From: Rhodospirillales bacterium | GTDB taxonomy: Bacteria > Pseudomonadota > Alphaproteobacteria > Rhodospirillales > JAPHTL01 | Assembly (NCBI GenBank): GCA_026193355.1 | Contig: JAPHTL010000038.1 | Location: forward strand, 1 to 11,525 | DNA: 11,525 nt | Direction: 5' to 3' | Position numbers and translations under genes: made by a program | In this document: positions 1 to 5,741 of the stretch, piece by piece | How positions within the stretch are numbered: the first letter of the stretch is position 1 | Layout of the letters: every line of letters begins with the position of its first letter | Notes under the pieces: model-generated | What the model saw: the letters and a program-made list of their open reading frames with translations, nothing else | The model's database searches: none | What the model was told of the DNA's origin: nothing

Positions 1-9
1 AAACAGGAT

Positions 10-774
10 ATGACCGCAGCCCGACGCCCGTTGATAGCCGGCAACTGGAAAATGAATGGCCTCAAGGCCGATGGACTGGACCTTGCGACGGAAGTGGCGG
101 CGCGGCTCAAAAGCCAGGGGTCGTCGAATTTCGATATGCTGATCTGCCCCCCGTTCACGCTTTTGTCCGATGCGGCGCGTGCCATTTCTGGAAGCGGCGT
201 CGCCCTTGGCGCACAGGATTGCCATGCAAACGAGAAGGGCGCGCACACAGGCGATGTCAGCGCCGCAATGCTTAAGGATATTGGCTGCGCGTTCGTCATT
301 GTTGGCCATTCGGAGCGGCGAACCGATCACGGTGAAAATGATGCGGTGGTGAAAGCGAAAGCGATTGCGACCCACGCAGCGGGCATGATCGCCGTTATCT
401 GCATCGGGGAGACCGAGGCGGAGCGCGATGCCGGTAAAACCATTGATGTCGTCAAGACCCAGCTTGCCGGATCGTTGCCTGAAGGCGCGACGGCTGCGAA
501 TACGGTCATTGCATATGAGCCTGTCTGGGCGATCGGAACCGGAAGGACCCCAACCAATGATGAGGTCCAGGAAGTGCACGCCGCCATTCGCGCCGAGCTG
601 AACGGCGCAATGGGCGCTGTTGAGGGGGCTGGAACCCGCATTCTTTACGGTGGTTCAATGAAACCGGGCAATGCGAAGGAGCTTCTGGCCCTCGAGGACG
701 TCGACGGTGGCCTGATCGGCGGCGCGAGCCTGAAGGCGGACGATTTTTTTGGCATTGCGGCAAGTTGCCCCTAG
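10..774 (+). CDS. tpiA: Triosephosphate isomerase
   Basis: Cytosolic glycolytic and gluconeogenic enzyme interconverting dihydroxyacetone phosphate and glyceraldehyde 3-phosphate. The 254-residue product has the full family length and a single TIM-barrel domain. Visible motifs: AGNWKMNG at residues 10-17 with substrate-binding N12 and K14; GHSERR at 99-104 with the catalytic histidine H100; AYEPVWAIGTG at 168-178 with the catalytic base E170 followed by the mobile loop 6; and the phosphate-binding segments YGGSMKPGN (213-221) and GGLIGGASL (233-241). No key residue is missing. The ATG start gives the usual short N-terminus before the first barrel strand. An AGGA lies at 5-8, closer to the ATG than usual, and the true upstream context is cut off by the window edge. 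secG follows after 72 bases on the same strand. Identification is secure; start slightly less so. Confidence 0.98.
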   Translation: MTAARRPLIAGNWKMNGLKADGLDLATEVAARLKSQGSSNFDMLICPPFTLLSDAARAISGSGVALGAQDCHANEKGAHTGDVSAAMLKDIGCAFVIVGHSERRTDHGENDAVVKAKAIATHAAGMIAVICIGETEAERDAGKTIDVVKTQLAGSLPEGATAANTVIAYEPVWAIGTGRTPTNDEVQEVHAAIRAELNGAMGAVEGAGTRILYGGSMKPGNAKELLALEDVDGGLIGGASLKADDFFGIAASCP

Positions 775-846
775 CCTTTCTGCTTCTGACCGTTTAAACA
801 CCCCGAAACTGACGCGCCGGTACTTTCTGGTTGTGGGAAAGACATC

Positions 847-1173
847 ATGCTTACGGTCATACTCGTTATTCATCTACTGATTGCTATCGCCATGATTGGC
901 ACCATTCTCCTTCAGCGAAGCGAGGGGGGGGCGCTTGGAATGGGCGGCGGTGGCGGCGGTGGCGGTGGATTCATGACCGGGCGATCGACGGCGAATATGC
1001 TGACCCGCACGACGGGCGTTCTGGCGGCGGCCTTCATGGTGACCAGCCTGGCGCTCAGCATTATGGGCAATGCAGATCGCGAATCGACCTCGATTCTCGA
1101 CAAGGCGGAACCCGCCAAGGCGGTTGAACAGCCTGTTGAGGACAAAGGGCCGTCCGCACCCATTGCCAAATAA
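847..1173 (+). CDS. secG: Preprotein translocase subunit SecG
   Basis: Small inner-membrane subunit of the SecYEG channel, which helps SecA-driven protein export. The 108-residue product has the family's layout: a first membrane helix at about residues 2-22, the conserved cytoplasmic segment LLQRSEGGALG (21-31), a run of nine glycines (33-41), the FMTGRSTANMLTRTT loop, a second membrane helix at about 55-73, and a hydrophilic Pro/Ala/Lys/Glu-rich tail (76-108) without recognisable domains. The ATG is preceded by GGGAAAG (835-841) at 5-base spacing. It lies 72 bases after tpiA and is followed by an intrinsic terminator, so tpiA-secG looks like the end of one transcription unit. A run of eight G (924-931) falls in codons 26-29. 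Glycine-rich loops are common in alphaproteobacterial SecG, so the tract is not by itself abnormal. Confidence 0.93.
   Translation: MLTVILVIHLLIAIAMIGTILLQRSEGGALGMGGGGGGGGGFMTGRSTANMLTRTTGVLAAAFMVTSLALSIMGNADRESTSILDKAEPAKAVEQPVEDKGPSAPIAK
943..969 (+). repeat. Glycine-codon (GGN) tract in secG
   Basis: Nine consecutive glycine codons (GGC, GGT and a final GGA) encode residues 33-41 of SecG in the cytoplasmic loop between its two membrane helices. The low-complexity triplet tract could change length by whole codons without breaking the frame. Confidence 0.85.
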
Positions 1174-1206
1174 GCGAGGAGTCCTGCGGGATGCGGGCAT
1201 TGTTTG

Positions 1207-1239
1207 AAAGAGGCGGCGCGGAAGCCGCCTCTTTATTTT
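1207..1239 (+). terminator. Intrinsic (Rho-independent) terminator after secG
   Basis: A perfect 11-bp stem, AAAGAGGCGGC (1207-1217) with GCCGCCTCTTT (1224-1234), encloses a six-base loop GCGGAA and runs into the T-rich tail TTTATTTT (1232-1239). It begins 33 bases after the secG stop codon and 68 bases before pyrG. It probably ends the tpiA-secG transcript and separates it from pyrG. It is the only strong intrinsic terminator I can see in the window. Confidence 0.9.
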
Positions 1240-1266
1240 GTGACAAAAGCAAACTTCATGTAGATT
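1238..1266 (+). promoter_or_regulatory. Possible sigma-70 type promoter for pyrG
   Basis: TTGTGA (1238-1243, 4 of 6 to TTGACA) and TAGATT (1261-1266, 4 of 6 to TATAAT) are separated by exactly 17 bases. The elements lie directly after the secG terminator stem, where the next unit needs a promoter. Transcription would begin around 1272-1275, at or beside the pyrG ATG, giving a leaderless or nearly leaderless mRNA. That agrees with the lack of a recognisable Shine-Dalgarno sequence before pyrG. The matches are weak, so this is inference from position and spacing. Confidence 0.3.
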
Positions 1267-1274
1267 GACCTTCC

Positions 1275-2909
1275 ATGACGCGGTTCATTTTCATCACCGG
1301 CGGCGTGGTCTCCTCCTTGGGAAAAGGCTTGGCCTCCGCAGCGCTCGGGGCGCTTCTTCAGGCGCGCGGTTTCAAGGTTCGACTGCGCAAGCTCGACCCC
1401 TATATCAATGTCGATCCGGGAACGATGAGTCCCTATCAGCATGGTGAGGTCTACGTCACCGACGACGGGGCCGAAACGGATCTCGATCTCGGCCACTACG
1501 AACGGTTCACCGGCGTCGCCTCGCGGCAGAGCGACAACGTTACGACGGGTCGGATCTATTCCGACGTGATCGCCCGCGAACGCCGCGGCGATTACCTCGG
1601 TGCGACCATCCAGGTCATTCCCCATATCACGGACGCGATCAAGGAGTTCGCCCAGGCCGACGTGCAGGACGAGGATTTCATCCTCTGCGAAATCGGCGGC
1701 ACGGTTGGCGATATCGAAAGCCTTCCGTTCCTTGAGGCAATTCGCCAGATGCGCAATGAACTGGGGATTGAGCGCACGATGTTTCTTCATCTGACGCTGG
1801 TGCCCTACATTCCGGCGGCGGGTGAGCTCAAGACCAAGCCGACGCAGCATTCCGTCAAGGAATTGCAGAATGTCGGTATTCAACCCGATATCCTGATGTG
1901 CCGGGCTGATCGCGAAATTCCCCATTCAGAACGGCGCAAGATCGCCCTTTTCTGCAACGTGCGCGAGGAACGGGTGATCCCCGGCCTTGATGCAGACACC
2001 ATCTATCGGGTTCCGCTGAACCTCCACGAGGCCGGCCTCGATGCGCAGGTTTGCGACTTCTTTGGCCTTGAGACGCCGAATCCCGATGTTTCCACATGGA
2101 AGGAAATCGTCCAGCGCGTCATTTCGCCTGAAGGCGAGGTGACCATTGCGATCGTCGGCAAATATACGGAATTGAAGGATGCCTACAAATCCCTTGATGA
2201 GGCGCTGACCCACGGTGGCATCGCCAATAACGTCAAGGTCAACCTCGAATGGATGAACGCCGAGATATTCGAGGCGGATGATGAGGACGCCGTAGTGCAG
2301 CGTCTTGAAGGCGTTCACGGCATTCTGGTTCCCGGCGGCTTTGGCGAACGGGGAACGGAAGGCAAAATCAGGGCGGTCAGGTTCGCCCGGGAACATAACG
2401 TCCCGTTCTTCGGGATATGCCTTGGCATGCAGATGGCCGTTGTCGAAGCGGCGCGCAATCTGGCCGGGATCAAGGGGGCTGGCTCCACGGAGTTCGGCCC
2501 CTGGGACGATCCGGTTGTCGGCCTGATGACCGAGTGGATTGCCGAAGGGGTGACGCATCGTCGCGACGAAGAAAGCGACAAGGGTGGGACCATGCGGCTT
2601 GGCGCGTACGAATGCCGGGTCAGGCCGGATACCGAAGTGCACCGCATCTATGGGGCCGATGTCATTTTCGAACGTCACCGCCATCGCTACGAGGTGAACG
2701 TATCGTACAAGGACGCGCTTGAAAGCGCCGGGCTTCTGTTTTCCGGGATGTCGCCTGACGGCATTCTGCCGGAAATTGTGGAGTTCCCCGGGCATGTCTG
2801 GTTCGTCGGCGTACAGTTCCATCCGGAATTGCTGTCGAAGCCTTTCAACCCCCATCCATTGTTCATCTCGTTTATCGAGGCGGCGGTCGCGCAGTCACGT
2901 CTGGTCTAA
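1275..2909 (+). CDS. pyrG: CTP synthase (glutamine-hydrolysing)
   Basis: Cytosolic enzyme converting UTP to CTP with ATP and glutamine. CTP feeds nucleic acid, phospholipid and CMP-Kdo synthesis. The 544-residue product is full length with two domains. The N-terminal synthetase (about 1-270) shows FITGGVVSSLGKG (6-18) with the nucleotide-binding loop, DPYINVDPGTMSP (41-53), acidic metal ligands D72 and E140 by family comparison, and KTKPTQHSVKELQ (186-198) for UTP/CTP binding. The C-terminal class I glutamine amidotransferase shows the oxyanion segment LVPGGFGERG (351-360), the nucleophile C382 in GICLGMQ, and H516/E518 in FHPE, completing the catalytic triad. The ATG gives the standard N-terminus MTRFIFITGG. 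I see no Shine-Dalgarno sequence before it. kdsA starts 22 bases after the stop and was probably transcribed with it. Confidence 0.98.
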   Translation: MTRFIFITGGVVSSLGKGLASAALGALLQARGFKVRLRKLDPYINVDPGTMSPYQHGEVYVTDDGAETDLDLGHYERFTGVASRQSDNVTTGRIYSDVIARERRGDYLGATIQVIPHITDAIKEFAQADVQDEDFILCEIGGTVGDIESLPFLEAIRQMRNELGIERTMFLHLTLVPYIPAAGELKTKPTQHSVKELQNVGIQPDILMCRADREIPHSERRKIALFCNVREERVIPGLDADTIYRVPLNLHEAGLDAQVCDFFGLETPNPDVSTWKEIVQRVISPEGEVTIAIVGKYTELKDAYKSLDEALTHGGIANNVKVNLEWMNAEIFEADDEDAVVQRLEGVHGILVPGGFGERGTEGKIRAVRFAREHNVPFFGICLGMQMAVVEAARNLAGIKGAGSTEFGPWDDPVVGLMTEWIAEGVTHRRDEESDKGGTMRLGAYECRVRPDTEVHRIYGADVIFERHRHRYEVNVSYKDALESAGLLFSGMSPDGILPEIVEFPGHVWFVGVQFHPELLSKPFNPHPLFISFIEAAVAQSRLV

Positions 2910-2916
2910 CCCGAAC

Positions 2917-2923
2917 GGAAAGG
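2917..2923 (+). promoter_or_regulatory. Ribosome binding site fixing the kdsA GTG start
   Basis: GGAAAGG lies 8 bases before the GTG at 2932 and just after the pyrG stop codon. It supports the GTG over earlier in-frame starts, which would place the kdsA N-terminus inside pyrG. Confidence 0.7.
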
Positions 2924-2931
2924 CGTACAGG

Positions 2932-3774
2932 GTGAGCGAACAAAGACGCATTTCCATTGGTGGTTTCGAGGTCGGCAACGACCTTCCCCTGACCCTGATC
3001 GGCGGTCCCTGCGCCCTGGAAAGTCGGGCGCACGCGCTTGAAACGGCCACCGCGCTCAAGGAAATGACCGACGCCGTCGGCATGCGCCTGATTTACAAGT
3101 CCTCATTCGACAAGGCGAATCGCACATCCGTCGATTCACCGCGCGGTATCGGCATGGATGAGGCGCTGCCGATTCTTGCCGATGTTCGGGAAACCGTTGG
3201 CTGTCCGGTGATTACCGATGTTCACAGCGAGGCGCAGTGCGCAAGGGTGGCCGAGGCCGTTGATGTTTTGCAGATCCCGGCCTTTCTGTGCCGTCAGACG
3301 GACCTTTTGATCGCTGCGGGCAAAACCGGCCGGCCGATCAACATCAAGAAAGGCCAGTTTCTGGCCCCCTGGGACATGGCCAATGTGGTGAAGAAAATCG
3401 AAAGCACGGGCAACCCAAACGTCATGCTCTGCGAACGCGGCTCCAGCTTTGGCTACAACACGCTGGTTTCCGACATGCGGGCCTTGCCCATTCTGGCCGC
3501 TACCGGCTGCCCTGTCGTGTTCGACGCGACACATTCGGTGCAACAACCCGGCGGGCAGGGGGGGACGTCCGGAGGGCAGCGCGAATTCGCACCCGTTCTG
3601 GCGCGCGCAGCCGTGGCGATCGGCGTTGCCGCCGTATTCATTGAAACCCATCAGGATCCCGACAGCGCGCCCAGCGACGGCCCCAACATGATTCCGTTGC
3701 AATCGCTTCGTGAGATACTGGAAACCCTTGTAGAGTTTGACCGTCTGGCCAAGGCCCGCCCGGTCCGTCTTTAG
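2932..3774 (+). CDS. kdsA: 3-deoxy-D-manno-octulosonate 8-phosphate synthase (KDO-8-P synthase)
   Basis: Condenses phosphoenolpyruvate with arabinose 5-phosphate to Kdo-8-phosphate, the committed step to the Kdo of lipopolysaccharide. The GTG start gives 280 residues, the normal family length, beginning MSEQRRISIGG. One TIM-barrel domain of the DAHP synthase I/KdsA family fills the protein. Visible segments: IGGPCALES (23-31), YKSSFDKANRTS (55-66), RPINIKKGQF (134-143), CERGSSFGYN (167-176), DATHSVQQPGG (198-208) and SDGPNMIP (248-255). C27 replaces the asparagine of the metal-independent E. coli enzyme. With H201, E238 and D249 it makes up the metal site of the metal-dependent class, as in the Aquifex enzyme; this is residue matching by eye. 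An in-frame ORF extending upstream into pyrG is not expected to be translated. eno follows after 32 bases, and its product makes the PEP used here. Confidence 0.97.
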   Translation: MSEQRRISIGGFEVGNDLPLTLIGGPCALESRAHALETATALKEMTDAVGMRLIYKSSFDKANRTSVDSPRGIGMDEALPILADVRETVGCPVITDVHSEAQCARVAEAVDVLQIPAFLCRQTDLLIAAGKTGRPINIKKGQFLAPWDMANVVKKIESTGNPNVMLCERGSSFGYNTLVSDMRALPILAATGCPVVFDATHSVQQPGGQGGTSGGQREFAPVLARAAVAIGVAAVFIETHQDPDSAPSDGPNMIPLQSLREILETLVEFDRLAKARPVRL

Positions 3775-3806
3775 ATACGAATTTTCCGCCAGGGAGAAAT
3801 ACACCA

Positions 3807-5081
3807 ATGACCGAGATCGTCGATATCAATGCCCGCGAAATTCTCGATTCACGGGGAAACCCCACGGTCGAGGTGGATGTTCTCCTCGACAGCGGTGCAT
3901 TTGGGCGTGCTGCTGTCCCATCAGGTGCGTCAACCGGTGCGCATGAGGCTGTGGAACTGCGTGATGGGGACAAGGGGCGTTATAACGGCAAGGGGGTTCT
4001 CAGGGCGGTTGAGGCGGTAAACGGGGAAATCTTCGATGCCCTTTCCGGCCTTGAGGCCGAAGAGCAAATGTTCATCGATCAGATCATGATTGATCTTGAT
4101 GGCACGCCAAACAAGGCGCGTCTGGGCGCCAACGCCATTCTCGGCGTCAGCCTTGCCGTCGCACGGGCGGCGGCCGAGGCTGTCGGCCTGCCGCTTTATC
4201 GTTATATCGGTGGCGCATCAGCCCATCTGCTGCCGGTTCCCATGATGAATATCATCAACGGGGGCGCGCATGCCGATAACCCCGTCGATATTCAGGAGTT
4301 CATGATCATGCCGGTCGGCGCGGCCACCGGTGCTGACGCCATTCGCATGGGGGCAGAGGTATTTCATGCCTTGAAGAAGGGGCTGTCCGACGCCGGCCTG
4401 AATACAAATGTCGGCGACGAAGGGGGCTTCGCGCCGGCCGTCAACAGCTCCGACGATGCGCTGGGCTATATCATGAAGGCCATCGAGAGTGCGGGCTATA
4501 AACCTGGCGATGACATCATGCTGGCCCTTGATGCCGCATCGACCGAGTTTTTCAAGGATGGCAAATATGTTCTGGAAGGCGAGGGGAAGACGCTGGATGC
4601 CGGCGGTATGGTCGATTACTACAGCAAGCTGGTAGGCACCTATCCCATCGTTTCGATCGAGGACGGCATGGCCGAAGATGACTGGGCCGGGTGGAAGGCG
4701 CTGACCGATGCCATCGGTGGCAAGGTACAGCTTGTCGGGGACGATCTTTTTGTGACGAACCCGGTGCGTCTGGCCGATGGCATCGCCCAGGGCGTTGCAA
4801 ATTCCATCCTCGTGAAGGTCAATCAGATTGGCACCCTGACGGAAACGCTTGCTGCCGTCGAAATGGCCCACAAGGCCGGGTATACGGCGGTGATTTCCCA
4901 TCGTTCCGGTGAAACGGAAGATTCAACCATCGCAGACATAGCGGTTGCAACCAACGCCGGGCAGATAAAGACCGGTTCGCTTTCGCGTTCCGACCGTCTT
5001 GCCAAATACAATCAGCTTATCCGCATCGAAGAGGAACTGTCGACGGCCGCCCGCTACGCCGGCCGCGGAATCCTGCGTTGA
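3807..5081 (+). CDS. eno: Enolase (phosphopyruvate hydratase)
   Basis: Interconverts 2-phosphoglycerate and phosphoenolpyruvate in glycolysis and gluconeogenesis; in some bacteria it also joins the RNA degradosome, which cannot be judged here. The 424-residue product is full length: N-terminal capping domain to about residue 135, then the catalytic barrel. Visible: the substrate-loop motif SGASTGAHEAVELRD (39-53), NGGAHADN with H155, the general acid E205 in NVGDEGGFAP, predicted Mg ligands D242, E285 (SIEDGM) and D312 (GDD), the general base K337 in LVKVNQIGT, and the signature SHRSGETED (364-372). All are intact. AGGGAGA (3791-3797) lies 9 bases before the ATG and supports this start. It is the last gene of the pyrG-kdsA-eno group. 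No hairpin terminator follows, so read-through into the ftsB-like gene is possible. Confidence 0.98.
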   Translation: MTEIVDINAREILDSRGNPTVEVDVLLDSGAFGRAAVPSGASTGAHEAVELRDGDKGRYNGKGVLRAVEAVNGEIFDALSGLEAEEQMFIDQIMIDLDGTPNKARLGANAILGVSLAVARAAAEAVGLPLYRYIGGASAHLLPVPMMNIINGGAHADNPVDIQEFMIMPVGAATGADAIRMGAEVFHALKKGLSDAGLNTNVGDEGGFAPAVNSSDDALGYIMKAIESAGYKPGDDIMLALDAASTEFFKDGKYVLEGEGKTLDAGGMVDYYSKLVGTYPIVSIEDGMAEDDWAGWKALTDAIGGKVQLVGDDLFVTNPVRLADGIAQGVANSILVKVNQIGTLTETLAAVEMAHKAGYTAVISHRSGETEDSTIADIAVATNAGQIKTGSLSRSDRLAKYNQLIRIEEELSTAARYAGRGILR

Positions 5082-5231
5082 TATCGGAACCCTCAACCTC
5101 ATATTCGATAGTCACAATCCGAAGACCCGTTCGTAATTTCTCGTTAACGCTTCTCGTCGCATACTTATGGGAAGGCAACAGAATGTTGTCCCTGGGATGG
5201 CTACAGAAGAGCGGTTAAACCCGCAGAAGCG
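5082..5231 (+). other. Intergenic gap between eno and the ftsB-like gene
   Basis: No gene, intrinsic terminator or convincing promoter pair is visible in these 150 bases. CATACT (5160-5165) resembles a -10 element but has no acceptable -35 at the right distance. A short inverted repeat, GCGG (5211-5214) with CCGC (5221-5224), lies just before the next start codon and could slightly hinder ribosome access. The gap may hold a promoter that I cannot recognise. Confidence 0.4.
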
Positions 5232-5549
5232 ATGGGTTTGCTTAGAGAAATTCGGGCGCGCGCGCAGTATGCGATGTCGCCGCTCATTGGACTGGGAATA
5301 GTTAGCTATTTCGCATACCACGCCGTACAGGGTGAGCGTGGTATTATCGCGTGGTCGCAGCTCAAGCAAAACGTTGCCGAGGCCAGGGCTGTTCAATCCG
5401 AAATAACATATGAACGTAATGTCTGGGAGCGTCGCGTCAGGCTGCTGCACCCTGAATCGCTCGATTCAGACATGCTGGAAGAACGAGTCCGCGTCATGCT
5501 CAACTACGGTCGAGATGATGAGGTCATCATTGTCGTTCAGGAAAGATGA
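5232..5549 (+). CDS. ftsB: FtsB/DivIC-type septum formation initiator protein
   Basis: Probable small bitopic membrane protein of the divisome, the FtsB role in the FtsQ-FtsB-FtsL complex. The 105-residue product has a short basic cytoplasmic N-terminus (1-14), one membrane helix at about 16-33, a GERGIIAW segment right after it (34-41), a likely periplasmic coiled coil at about 42-71 (LKQNVAEARAVQSEITYERN and on), then RLLHPESLDSDMLEERVRVML (70-90), the conserved C-terminal signature of alphaproteobacterial members. Length and order match the family. The ATG has only AGAAG at 5225-5229, very close to the start, so initiation may be weak. A second ATG at 5274 (residue 15) would remove the basic N-terminus and is less likely. 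I call it ftsB by family; a general DivIC-like label would be equally safe. It sits between the eno and pdh groups. Confidence 0.85.
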   Translation: MGLLREIRARAQYAMSPLIGLGIVSYFAYHAVQGERGIIAWSQLKQNVAEARAVQSEITYERNVWERRVRLLHPESLDSDMLEERVRVMLNYGRDDEVIIVVQER

Positions 5550-5584
5550 TCCGTTTATTATGTTTTTCTACTATTAACCGAAAT

Positions 5585-5596
5585 CGTATTAATACG
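5585..5596 (+). promoter_or_regulatory. Perfect 12-bp palindrome CGTATTAATACG
   Basis: Fully self-complementary sequence, 36 bases after the ftsB-like stop and just upstream of the candidate -35 TTGCCA (5602-5607). Such a site could bind a dimeric repressor. It lacks the T-run needed for a terminator. No known operator was recognised, so the function is inferred from symmetry and place alone. Confidence 0.35.
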
Positions 5597-5648
5597 TTAA
5601 ATTGCCATAAAAATCAGTAAGTTATAGCGATTTATTTCCTCTTGTAAT

Positions 5649-5680
5649 TATACTCCAAACAACTTAGGTGTTGGAGTGTA
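5649..5680 (+). promoter_or_regulatory. Long imperfect dyad upstream of pdhA (operator or leader hairpin)
   Basis: TATACTCCAA (5649-5658) and TTGGAGTGTA (5671-5680) are inverted repeats matching at 9 of 10 positions, with the one mismatch a G·U pair in RNA. They flank a 12-base centre. Arm centres are 22 bases apart, about two helical turns, as for a dimeric regulator. The left arm overlaps the candidate -10 TATACT, so a bound protein could block initiation. If transcription starts upstream, the same sequence could fold as a 5' leader hairpin. No regulator gene lies in the window. Confidence 0.45.
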
Positions 5681-5705
5681 GGTAGTGTGTGCCGCCATTC
5701 GATTG

Positions 5706-5717
5706 ATGGCCGGCCAT
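5706..5717 (+). promoter_or_regulatory. Perfect palindrome ATGGCCGGCCAT followed by a T run
   Basis: Fully self-complementary 12 bases followed by TTTT (the palindrome's last T makes a run of five at 5717-5721), 9 bases before the pdhA Shine-Dalgarno sequence. As RNA it could form only a short stem with a CCGG loop, weak for a terminator. It may be an operator, a weak attenuator, or chance. Confidence 0.25.
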
Positions 5718-5726
5718 TTTTCGCAC

Positions 5727-5734
5727 AAGAGGAG
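5727..5734 (+). promoter_or_regulatory. Strong ribosome binding site deciding the pdhA start
   Basis: AAGAGGAG lies 7 bases before the ATG at 5742. It selects this ATG over an in-frame GTG at 5685, which has no such site and would add 19 residues untypical of the family. Confidence 0.85.
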
Positions 5735-5741
5735 ATGTTCG

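Larger units (their letters stand above)
5550..5741 (+). promoter_or_regulatory. AT-rich upstream control region of the pdh operon
   Basis: This 192-base gap contains no gene. Positions 5551-5660 have about 27% G+C (30 of 110, hand count), far below the neighbouring genes, which suits a promoter region. Two partial promoters can be seen: TTGCCA (5602-5607, 5 of 6 to TTGACA) with TATAGC at 5623-5628 but a short 15-base spacer; and TATACT (5649-5654, 5 of 6 to TATAAT) without a good -35. The gap also holds two perfect palindromes and one long dyad, listed separately. No terminator for the ftsB-like gene is visible. Which element is the real promoter cannot be settled by eye. Confidence 0.55.

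Noticed and set aside
1174..1274. Possible tRNA gene after secG, as seen in some bacteria
   Set aside because: The gap holds only a terminator hairpin; no cloverleaf arms or T-loop sequence could be found.
1926..2855. 309-codon minus-strand open frame opposite pyrG, with another at 1233-1925
   Set aside because: Both mirror the conserved pyrG coding frame, have no family resemblance and no promoter or ribosome binding site worth noting.
2719..2931. In-frame upstream extension of kdsA starting inside pyrG
   Set aside because: It would add 71 residues of shifted-frame pyrG sequence. The GTG at 2932 has a ribosome binding site at 2917-2923 and gives the normal family length.
5574..5600. Three TTAA tetramers suggesting a CtrA cell-cycle regulator site (TTAA-N7-TTAA)
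   Set aside because: Spacings are 11 and 4 bases, not 7, so the consensus is not met; AT-rich DNA explains the tetramers.
5685..5741. GTG start 19 codons upstream for pdhA
   Set aside because: It has no Shine-Dalgarno sequence, while the ATG at 5742 has AAGAGGAG at ideal spacing.
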